DNA from: an uncultured Lachnoclostridium sp.
Lineage (GTDB): Bacteria > Bacillota > Clostridia > Lachnospirales > Lachnospiraceae
NCBI GenBank assembly: GCA_944381625.1
Contig: CALWLW010000008.1
Span: 62,001 to 126,000, forward strand
Reading direction: 5' to 3'
DNA length: 64,000 nucleotides
Part shown: in pieces, positions 16,177 to 23,208 of the stretch
Layout of the letters: each line of letters starts with the position of its first letter
Numbering within the stretch: the first letter of the stretch is position 1
Notes under the pieces: model-generated
What the model saw: the letters and a program-made list of their open reading frames with translations, nothing else
What the model was told of the DNA's origin: nothing
The model's database searches: none
Translations under genes and position numbers: made by a program

Positions 16177-19100
16177 TACTCCCGACGACGGTATCTAATA
16201 GATCTTCTTATCAAGTACATGGCAACAAACCACACAGCAACTCCAGATGCTGACATCATCATGATCAGGTAAATGGCATTGTTATCCTCAAATCCCGTGG
16301 GTGGATTCACATTTCTTTCATTCGTAAATGTGACTGTAGTATTTTCTGTAATCCCATCTGCCCCTGTTGTATAGGTTCCCGCTTCTTGTGAGACATTTAT
16401 ATTGCCATCTACGCCTATTGTTGTTTTGTATCCGTCTGTATTGTAACCATTGGCATCATAGGTACCAGATTCTATGATTGAAACCACTGCTCCTTTTTTC
16501 ACTTTATCGATAACATGTCTTCCTTTATCACTTATAAAAAAATTTCCAGATCGACCGCCAGATATCGTGTACCGGAACGGGAATTTGGCTGAACTATCTG
16601 TGTTTCCCATATTTCCAACCACGTTTTTAATCACTGTCACTTTGTAACCAATCACATGCACACGAAAATCATATTGGCCACTATCGTGTGTATCTGCAGT
16701 CTCGTGATCATAACAGTCCGATTCGTGTGTATCTCCATTGGTACTTTGGGTCTGCTGGTCTTTATTAATCGACGTTTTATTCGTAACATCCATCGATCCA
16801 ACTTTTACTTTAAGTGTATAATCTGTGTCTTTTTCTGGTGCGGTCTCCTCAGTCAAAGCTCCCGTAATATAATCATAAGCCTCAATTGTCACCACAGGTT
16901 TATCTCCACTGACAGGGGGGCACTCATGATTATCAGCTAAATCATGCCATCCTGTTTCCTCTCCAATTTCTGAAACATCGATAGTACCACCAATGTCAAT
17001 CCATTGATCTTCACAGGAAACTTCTGGATAAAACACATGAACATGGGCAGTCCCATGTACCGGAACTACAGAAGTATCTACTGCCGCCGTTCCGGCAGGA
17101 TCACGGTTCGCATCGTCTTTATGCGGCGCTTCTACTGGTTTCACCGTACAGGTCACCGCATATTCAGTACAGTCTGTCAGCCCTGCAATCTGTGTGCTGT
17201 TCATCGGTACAGTACATGCAGCATCGGAATACCAGCTGCCAGAATTCGCCTGTGTCATAGCTGAAATCTTATAATAATAGGTATCAGCTCCATGTGAGAA
17301 TGAGTACACAATATCCACATAGCGGTTATTCGTTCCATTCGGTGTATAATCTTTACTGGCTGTCGTTATATACTCCAGCATATCACTCACACTTGCCGCA
17401 TTTGTCACATAAATTGTCTGGTCTTTGCTGGTAGCCTGATAATCGACAGGAATATTTACCAACGGCTGCGGATACGCTTTTACCTTATCTTTCTCATCAT
17501 CCCCATCCGCATCCGCATAGATTGCAGTATCAGACGTATTGGTCGGAATGTTATTTCCTCCAAAACAACCTGAGTCAGTATATTTGATATCGATCTCTAC
17601 CACCAGCATCTTGCCGCTGAATGGGCCGTTTTCTGCTCCAGTAACATAATTTTCAGCATCTGAATAATTGAACCCTTTGACTGTAACCATACCATCATCC
17701 ACAGAAACATCTGCCATATACGGTATATTGTTTCCATCAAAAGTATAAGTTCCATTACTGTACCCTGCTGCATTCTGAGCAAAGACTTTAATATCACTTG
17801 TTGCATTTCCAGTCGCCAACTCAAAATTTGCTGCAAGATAATCGCGTACTTCCGTCTCTGCATCCAGTGAGATACCTGCTCCTCCTGCGGCTTCTTTAAA
17901 CGCATCTACCAGCTCCGTGACATCATTCGCCACTTTGTAATAAGCTGTACCAGGCTGTCCTACAGTATCCTCATCATTCATACTTCTGGCTGCCGGATAA
18001 TTAGAGGAGACATAATTCATATATTTATCCATATTTGATTTTACAGAATTCGGATCAGAATCGTCTACGATACTGATGGAATATACTTTCCCCCCCAGTC
18101 CGTAAACTGGATTGTTCCATCCCCCGACATTTGTAGCTGTCGACGCTTTTATTTTATAAGCGTTTTCAATCGCTCCGTTTGCTGTATTTATGGCATCCGA
18201 ACTGTTCCATCCATTAAATCCGGGGCCTCCGTCTGTAAACAAAATAGCAACTTTTTGTGCATCAGCTCTTGCCCGGCTACTTCGGAGTTCTTCGTTTGCC
18301 TTTTCCATTCCTTTATCAGAATAAGTTGATCCATCTGGGCTAAGACTGCATATCTTAGTTTTCAGGGTGTTTACATCGTTTTGACTGTCAAGTGCAGTTA
18401 GGTTCTGACTTATTGAGGCATTGTCGGCAAACGTAACTATCCCCACCTGGTAATGTCCCTGGCTGTCCTGTTGATATAATTCATCCACGAAACTGCATGC
18501 TGCCTCTTTCAAGGCTCCAATACGACGGACATATACACTTTGCCTCCTTGTCAATGGGGATCTTCCAGCATACCATCTTCCATTTTGATAGTAGACTGCG
18601 CTCCCATTGTTTGATCCATTTGGTGATGCTGTTGTATAGTAGCTGGTAGCGTTATTATCATTTCCATACATTTCTGCTTTACCTTTATCCAACTTATCGT
18701 GGGAGATTGTCTCGCCAAATTCCCGGCCCATACTGCCAGAACAGTCAAGTACCAATACAAAGTCTGTATCCGTTATTTTTTCTCCCGCAGTCCCTGTCAC
18801 ATAGGAGGTCAACGTCAAGGTATAAGTACCATCCAGATTTGCCTCCACATACTTGTCCAGGTGCACTTCATCTGTATGTTCCATGATGTTGTCTGGCTGT
18901 CTTTCATAAACCAGATATACATTTTTCACATTTACCGGTTCATTGGGTCCACCAATTACCGGTTCCGTCTCACTCCCAATATCATCCACCCAGCCATATC
19001 CTCCCCAATGTGTTTGTGTTTTAGATACTGCTTTCGTACAGGTACGGTACATCACCACTGAAAAATCGTTCTCGTACGCAGGAGCGTTATCTCCCGCCCA

Positions 19101-20576
19101 TACGCCGTAGTAATAAGTCGTTGTCGTGGTCACTTCACGTTTCCGAAACACTCCCTCCCAATATCCGTCTCCTCTTTCCACATCTGTTGTGTACCGAATT
19201 AATCCTGCTTTTAGCTTTGTAATTTCACTGCCAGTGGTAAATCCGCCTGTTGCTGAAAAATCATATTGATATGTATGTCCATTCGCACGGATCTCTCCAA
19301 TACCCTGTTGTGCCACCTGATCCAAAAGCACGACTTCTTGTGCACCTGCTTCAACTGAAATGTCCGTTCCAATTCCATCACCAATAGAAGCACCTTCTTC
19401 GTCCACTGGAAGCAACGTAACCGGAAGTTCCATTACCACATTATCTGGTGAAGTTATGGTCCAGGTGATCACAAACGTCGAAAAGGAAGGGGCTTCAACT
19501 GCAACCACTTGAGAATCACCCGTGCTTTTCTCGGCTTCTGGCACTTCCGTCAGATCTGTCTCGAAAACAGGCGTCACCTGTTTCAGCGTCTCTACGTCCG
19601 CCACACTACCCTGTTCGTCTTCAACCAAATGATGAACTGTGGTTTCCGCCTCTGCGGGAATCACATCCTCTTTCATAATGAATGCAACTGTAACAGGAAG
19701 CAGAGGTTCAATCTCCTCCCCATCGTATTCAAAATGAACATCCAACGCCACATAGCCTTCGTAATCTATCTCTTCCTGCTCCATAGTGGATTCTACGTCT
19801 TTTGTTTTCGCTGCTTCTGCAACCAGAACACTTCCTTCCGGAACAGCACCATCAGGAACCCAAACGTTCACGCTAATATCCTGCACGGACGCCTCATAAA
19901 TATTTGCGTCCGCCATGAATGCCTCTTCTTCTTCACTTTCTTCTACGGCGTCAGCCTCATCTGCCGTGGTCTGACCATCCTCCGTTTCCGGCACGGTACT
20001 CTCCACGGTTCCGTCTTCCGTATCAGGTTCCGTTACGCTGCCTTCGCCGGTTTGCTCTTTACCGGCCTCAGGTTCCGTGGCCTCTTCTGCGTTCTCACTG
20101 TCCGCAGCCTCTCCGTCGGTCTCTGCTGGGGCTTTGTCGGTTTCTTCCGCCGAATTTTCTGATTCATCTGCCGGATTTTCTGATTCATCCGCCGGATTCT
20201 GAACTTTTTCGCTCTCTTCAGCCTCTGTACCAGACTCCTGCCCGGCTTCATCAGCTGTACTGCCGCCCTCCGGTGTGCCGGCATCCGTCTCTTCCGCTGG
20301 TCCGGGCACTTCCTGGACCTCCCCGCCGGCCGAACTCTCTTCTTCCGTCACATCCGTCTCTTCTGCCTGTTCTTCCACAGCAGCGTCCGTCTCCACATTG
20401 CCCGTGTCTGTGTCTGTCTCCGCATTGTCTGCGTCTGCGTCTGTCTCCCCGCCTGCGTCCGGCTGGACATCACTCGTGGCGCTTGCGGAAACGAAAAGCT
20501 GATCCTTGTCCACTACGGACAGCACCAGCGTCAGCGCTACCAGCACTGCCAGGAATCTTTTCGCTTTCTTCCACAT
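16176..20576 (-). CDS. Large VWA-domain pilus tip adhesin
   Basis: A 1466-residue surface protein. A signal peptide (1-33) is followed by a low-complexity Asp/Glu/Ser/Thr/Ala stalk (about 34-220, with short repeats such as NPADESE), then beta-rich domains (about 225-380). A von Willebrand A domain begins near 600 with the MIDAS motif DCSGSMG (about 610) and FTDGGPG (about 785). Further repeats of pilin-like domains follow, the last with ITENTTVTFTNERN. The sorting signal is NPPTG (1424-1428), then a membrane helix and RRSIRYRRRE. VWA domains in Gram-positive pilus tips bind host ligands. The gene's middle is clearly AT-richer than its neighbours. GGGGAG precedes the ATG. It is first in the pilus operon, and its only good promoter lies in the invertible element, currently facing away. 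Confidence 0.88.
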   Translation of the reverse strand: MWKKAKRFLAVLVALTLVLSVVDKDQLFVSASATSDVQPDAGGETDADADNAETDTDTGNVETDAAVEEQAEETDVTEEESSAGGEVQEVPGPAEETDAGTPEGGSTADEAGQESGTEAEESEKVQNPADESENPADESENSAEETDKAPAETDGEAADSENAEEATEPEAGKEQTGEGSVTEPDTEDGTVESTVPETEDGQTTADEADAVEESEEEEAFMADANIYEASVQDISVNVWVPDGAVPEGSVLVAEAAKTKDVESTMEQEEIDYEGYVALDVHFEYDGEEIEPLLPVTVAFIMKEDVIPAEAETTVHHLVEDEQGSVADVETLKQVTPVFETDLTEVPEAEKSTGDSQVVAVEAPSFSTFVITWTITSPDNVVMELPVTLLPVDEEGASIGDGIGTDISVEAGAQEVVLLDQVAQQGIGEIRANGHTYQYDFSATGGFTTGSEITKLKAGLIRYTTDVERGDGYWEGVFRKREVTTTTTYYYGVWAGDNAPAYENDFSVVMYRTCTKAVSKTQTHWGGYGWVDDIGSETEPVIGGPNEPVNVKNVYLVYERQPDNIMEHTDEVHLDKYVEANLDGTYTLTLTSYVTGTAGEKITDTDFVLVLDCSGSMGREFGETISHDKLDKGKAEMYGNDNNATSYYTTASPNGSNNGSAVYYQNGRWYAGRSPLTRRQSVYVRRIGALKEAACSFVDELYQQDSQGHYQVGIVTFADNASISQNLTALDSQNDVNTLKTKICSLSPDGSTYSDKGMEKANEELRSSRARADAQKVAILFTDGGPGFNGWNSSDAINTANGAIENAYKIKASTATNVGGWNNPVYGLGGKVYSISIVDDSDPNSVKSNMDKYMNYVSSNYPAARSMNDEDTVGQPGTAYYKVANDVTELVDAFKEAAGGAGISLDAETEVRDYLAANFELATGNATSDIKVFAQNAAGYSNGTYTFDGNNIPYMADVSVDDGMVTVKGFNYSDAENYVTGAENGPFSGKMLVVEIDIKYTDSGCFGGNNIPTNTSDTAIYADADGDDEKDKVKAYPQPLVNIPVDYQATSKDQTIYVTNAASVSDMLEYITTASKDYTPNGTNNRYVDIVYSFSHGADTYYYKISAMTQANSGSWYSDAACTVPMNSTQIAGLTDCTEYAVTCTVKPVEAPHKDDANRDPAGTAAVDTSVVPVHGTAHVHVFYPEVSCEDQWIDIGGTIDVSEIGEETGWHDLADNHECPPVSGDKPVVTIEAYDYITGALTEETAPEKDTDYTLKVKVGSMDVTNKTSINKDQQTQSTNGDTHESDCYDHETADTHDSGQYDFRVHVIGYKVTVIKNVVGNMGNTDSSAKFPFRYTISGGRSGNFFISDKGRHVIDKVKKGAVVSIIESGTYDANGYNTDGYKTTIGVDGNINVSQEAGTYTTGADGITENTTVTFTNERNVNPPTGFEDNNAIYLIMMMSASGVAVWFVAMYLIRRSIRYRRRE

Positions 20577-20621
20577 AATGCATTCTCCCCGTCTGTTTGA
20601 TTCGGAAACTGCCGCCGTCCT

Positions 20622-20640
20622 ACATAATGTTTATTCTGTG
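20622..20640 (+). repeat. Left inverted repeat of the putative invertible element
   Basis: The 19-mer ACATAATGTTTATTCTGTG on the plus strand matches the reverse complement of 20914-20932 at 18 of 19 positions, including a perfect 14-bp block. It lies 46 bp upstream of the adhesin start. Confidence 0.85.
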
Positions 20641-20717
20641 GCTCCCTGACGGGGAAGCAACCGGGTGGCAGGTTTTTCCCTCCGGCTTTCCCGGATGATG
20701 GCCCCCATTTAAGCATA

Positions 20718-20761
20718 AAAACCAGACCGACGGGAAAATCCCCTCCTGTCGGTCTGGTTTT
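20718..20761. terminator. Strong terminator inside the invertible element
   Basis: AAAACCAGACCGAC (20718-20731) and GTCGGTCTGGTTTT (20748-20761) form a perfect 14-bp stem with a 16-nt loop and a T tract on each strand. In the present orientation it stops minus-strand transcription coming from the recombinase gene before it reaches the adhesin gene. Confidence 0.9.
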
Positions 20762-20837
20762 CATGCCTTTCTTTACACTTTTTTCTTCCCAGCCGGGATT
20801 TTAGCAGGAAATTTACATGATTTTGCTCAGATCAATC

Positions 20838-20866
20838 TTGTATTTCCCGGTTATCCCTGCTATAAT
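20838..20866 (+). promoter_or_regulatory. Sigma-A promoter inside the invertible element
   Basis: TTGTAT (20838-20843), 17-bp spacer, TATAAT (20861-20866). In the assembled orientation it points right, antisense to the recombinase gene, and its transcript would soon meet the hairpin at 20912-20944. Inversion would aim it at the pilus operon. Confidence 0.8.
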
Positions 20867-20911
20867 AAGTGAAAATGTAGTTCATTTTTATGTACTAACG
20901 GAAATCAGCCG

Positions 20912-20944
20912 CACACATAATAAACATTATGTGTGTATTTTTTT
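20912..20944 (+). terminator. Terminator-like hairpin overlapping the right inverted repeat
   Basis: CACACATAAT and ATTATGTGTG form a 10-bp perfect stem with an AAAC loop, followed by TATTTTTTT on the plus strand. It would end the short transcript made from the element's promoter in the OFF orientation before it crosses the recombinase gene. Confidence 0.65.
20914..20932 (-). repeat. Right inverted repeat of the putative invertible element
   Basis: Its reverse complement, ACATAATGTTTATTATGTG, differs from the left repeat at one position (A for C). It lies 18 bp from the 3' end of the intact tyrosine recombinase gene. Confidence 0.85.
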
Positions 20945-20949
20945 GCGCT

Positions 20950-21789
20950 TCAAAGCACCAGCCCCAGCTTGGACAGGAGCCTGGCCTGCTCTTCCCCGCT
21001 GACCATGGTGTATATCCGGGTGGTGTCCACGCTGGAATGTCCCAGCACGTCCGCCAGGGTGGCCAGGTTCTTTTCCTTCTTATAAAAAGTACACGCAAAA
21101 AGATGCCTCAGGTTATGGGGGAACACTTTCTGCCGGTCCACCCCTGCCTTTTCACACAGCGCTTTCATCTCCCGCCAGATATCGCTCCGGTTCACCGTCC
21201 TCCCACTCTTTGTCAGAAACAGGCTCCCCTTCTGAATCCCGCATATTTTCATATATTCCTTCAGTATCTTCTGCAGGCGTGTCGGCAGCAGCACGGTCCG
21301 CACTTTGCCCTTCAGCGTCACCCTTGCACTCCCCCTCCAGACTGCTTCCGCCGTGATAAACGGCAGCTCGCTGACCCGGATGCCTGTGGCACAAAGAGCC
21401 TGCATCAGATAATAAAGCCTTACTTTCTTCCCTTCCTTCGCCGCCATGAGCAGCTTCTGATATTCTTTCCTGGAAAGGTCCCTTCCGGAATCCCGGAAAG
21501 ATTTCTTCTGAATCTTCAAAAGTTTTACCACACACTCGTACCAGCCCATCTCCTTTAAGAAACGGTTCAGCGCCACCAGCATGGAATTGACGCTGGACGC
21601 CTCGTAGCGGTGTTCCAGATACTGCTTATATCCGATCACCCTCTCCTTGTCCACTTCCCCGTCCTCCACATATTCGTAAAACACCTTCAGATCATGAGTA
21701 TACTTCTGGATCGTGGCGCGGCTTTTTTCCTCCTCCGCCAGGCGCTCCCTCCAATGCTGGATCATGTCCGGTTCCAATTCATGTCCCAT
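20950..21789 (-). CDS. Tyrosine recombinase (likely DNA invertase of the pilus switch)
   Basis: A 279-residue integrase with a SAM-like core-binding domain (about 8-95) and a complete catalytic domain. Visible residues are Arg138 (ATGIRVSEL), a Lys near 162 (LKGKVRTVLLP), His225 and Arg228 (HNLRH), His251 (GHSSVDTTRIY) and Tyr260. Size and motifs match XerC/D-like invertases that flip promoters in fimbrial and flagellar switches. The start is the ATG at 21789 behind AAAGGAGA; the frame extends 34 codons further without a good ribosome site. Its 3' end abuts the right inverted repeat of the element upstream of the pilus operon, so it is the best candidate to catalyse that inversion. It could instead be the integrase of the whole island. 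Confidence 0.88.
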   Translation of the reverse strand: MGHELEPDMIQHWRERLAEEEKSRATIQKYTHDLKVFYEYVEDGEVDKERVIGYKQYLEHRYEASSVNSMLVALNRFLKEMGWYECVVKLLKIQKKSFRDSGRDLSRKEYQKLLMAAKEGKKVRLYYLMQALCATGIRVSELPFITAEAVWRGSARVTLKGKVRTVLLPTRLQKILKEYMKICGIQKGSLFLTKSGRTVNRSDIWREMKALCEKAGVDRQKVFPHNLRHLFACTFYKKEKNLATLADVLGHSSVDTTRIYTMVSGEEQARLLSKLGLVL

Positions 21790-22044
21790 TCTTCTTCTCC
21801 TTTCTTTTCCGGCCGCACGGACACCGGCAATTATCTTTCTCATTATGTCCGTATCAGCCACAAGTATACTCTGCGGTCTTTTTCCGCACAAACAGAAATA
21901 TGTATAAAATACATTTGCATACCGGGATGCAGCTATCCATCTGCTTTAACGCCAGATCTTTCAGCAGAGGCATAAGCCCTGCTTTCCGTCAGCAGGAAAC
22001 TCAGCCTGGCACGCTGCTCGCGGGAATAAAATTTAAAACTCCTC

Positions 22045-22073
22045 TTGAAAACCTCCGATGTTCAGGTTATAAT
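22045..22073 (+). promoter_or_regulatory. Sigma-A promoter of the marR operon
   Basis: TTGAAA (22045-22050), 17-bp spacer, TATAAT (22068-22073). The predicted leader is about 60 nt. The preceding stretch, 21790-22044, shows no gene or structured element. Confidence 0.8.
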
Positions 22074-22091
22074 ATAGTAAAATAATTGACC

Positions 22092-22105
22092 GTAAATAAT
22101 TTTAC
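22092..22105. promoter_or_regulatory. Candidate operator of the MarR regulator
   Basis: GTAAA-TAAT-TTTAC is a perfect short palindrome starting 18 bp after the -10 box and ending 36 bp before the marR start codon, a usual place for an autoregulatory MarR site. Its short length makes this tentative. Confidence 0.45.
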
Positions 22106-22141
22106 CATAAACAAATAACGTTTAAAGGAGAGGAACAATTT

Positions 22142-22594
22142 ATGACCAGGGAAGCCAGAAGAAACGCATATTTATACTGTAAGTTCAGAGACGAGCAGTT
22201 CGCTCTGTATGACGAATACGCCAAAAGCCACGGCATGCCGCTGAAAACACTGCTGGTGGCGAACGTCCTCTTCTATGCGGAAGACGGGATGACGCAGAAA
22301 GAGATCTGCCAGAGAACCTTTCAGTCCAAACAGACAGTAAATCTGATCATCAAAAACTTTCTCGCGGACGGCCATGTTACCGTCTCTGAAGTTCCAGGCA
22401 ATAAGCGCATCAAGATCGTCCGGATGACGGAAGAGGGACGCGCGTCCTGCGAAAATGTCGTCCGCCATATCACATGGGCAGAAGACACCGCCATGTCCAT
22501 GTTTACGGAAGAAGAGCAAAAACAGCTTGTGGATCTGTCCAGATCCTTTACAAAGAATCTCACCATGCTGGTGAACCAGGAAACGGAGGATTAG
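22142..22594 (+). CDS. MarR family transcriptional regulator
   Basis: A 150-residue winged-helix protein. The recognition region MTQKEICQRTFQSKQTVNLI (about 50-70) and the wing KIVRMTEEGRA (about 98-108) fit the MarR fold, with dimerisation helices at both ends. MarR proteins repress neighbouring genes until a small ligand binds. AAAGGAGAGG lies before the ATG. It leads a four-gene operon and ends 2 nt before the nitroreductase, so it probably regulates the whole unit, perhaps through the palindrome at 22092-22105. Confidence 0.88.
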   Translation: MTREARRNAYLYCKFRDEQFALYDEYAKSHGMPLKTLLVANVLFYAEDGMTQKEICQRTFQSKQTVNLIIKNFLADGHVTVSEVPGNKRIKIVRMTEEGRASCENVVRHITWAEDTAMSMFTEEEQKQLVDLSRSFTKNLTMLVNQETED

Positions 22595-22596
22595 AA

Positions 22597-23196
22597 ATGG
22601 AATTTTACGAAGTTATCAATAAGAGAAGAAGCATTCGTCAGTTTGAAGACCGGGAGATCCCCCGGGACGTTCTGGAACGGATTCTGGATGCGGGCCTGAA
22701 AGCGCCCTCTTCCAACCACCAGAGGAAGTGGGAACTGGTAACGCTGACAGACAAATCCATCATACGGGATCTGGCCGCATTGATCCGTCCCTATCCCTGC
22801 CGGATTCAGGAGCCCAGGACTCCCCAGCAGGAGATGTTCAAGATCGCTTATCCGCGCCAGCGCAGCATGGTCGAAGAATCCGCCTGCGTGATACTGCCTT
22901 ATTTTAAGCAGAAATATGCCTTTGACAATCCGAAAAATGATTACGGTCTGATGGATTACGGAGCGGCCTGGGCTCTGGTGGAGAATCTGCTTCTCGCCGC
23001 CACCGCCGAGAGCCTGGGCTCCGTCGTCCATATTCCGGTCAAGAAAGAGCCGGAGCAGATCAAAACATTCATGAAGATACCCGACGGCTACTATCTGCCG
23101 GCCCTGGTGATCCTGGGTTATCCGGCCAAAGACGCGCTCCTGCCCGCGCAGGTCAAAGCCACGGTGGAAAACAGGGTTCATTGGAACAAATGGTAA
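22597..23196 (+). CDS. Nitroreductase family FMN oxidoreductase
   Basis: A 199-residue flavoprotein with the family opening VINKRRSIRQFEDREIP, whose Arg residues contact FMN phosphate, and LKAPSSNHQRKWELV. The C-terminal half has GAAWALVENLLLAATAESLGS and ends in a Pro/Gly-rich PALVILGYPAKD segment. Members reduce nitro groups, quinones or enones with NAD(P)H, and some oxidise heterocycles in biosynthetic pathways. The ribosome site GGAGG overlaps the end of marR. Coupling to an adenylating enzyme and an acetyltransferase suggests a tailoring role in a small-molecule pathway; the substrate is unknown. Confidence 0.88.
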   Translation: MEFYEVINKRRSIRQFEDREIPRDVLERILDAGLKAPSSNHQRKWELVTLTDKSIIRDLAALIRPYPCRIQEPRTPQQEMFKIAYPRQRSMVEESACVILPYFKQKYAFDNPKNDYGLMDYGAAWALVENLLLAATAESLGSVVHIPVKKEPEQIKTFMKIPDGYYLPALVILGYPAKDALLPAQVKATVENRVHWNKW

Positions 23197-23208
23197 GAGG
23201 GTGAGAAT

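Larger units (their letters stand above)
20622..20932. promoter_or_regulatory. Putative invertible promoter element (phase switch) of the pilus operon
   Basis: Inverted repeats bound 273 bp that contain one good sigma-A promoter (20838-20866, plus strand) and one strong terminator (20718-20761). The recombinase gene ends 18 bp beyond the right repeat and the adhesin begins 46 bp beyond the left one. As assembled, the promoter faces away from the pilus operon, and the terminator would block read-through from the recombinase gene. After inversion the -10 box would lie at about 20688-20693 on the minus strand, with a transcript start near 20681, 105 nt before the adhesin ATG, and the terminator would lie upstream of it. 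Repeat, promoter and terminator are seen directly; inversion itself is inferred. Confidence 0.78.

Noticed and set aside
20641..20716. GC-rich stretch on the minus strand resembling the 3' half of a cyclic-di-GMP-I riboswitch (CACCCGGTTGC after AAAGCC)
   Set aside because: The 5' half of the motif is missing, there is no upstream minus-strand promoter in the present orientation, and the stretch lies inside the invertible element where the ON transcript would not include it.
21790..22141. Possible attachment-site duplication of the tRNA-Thr 3' end at the far side of the pilus island
   Set aside because: No copy of the T-arm/acceptor sequence (TTCGAGTCCGGCC) was found there by eye.
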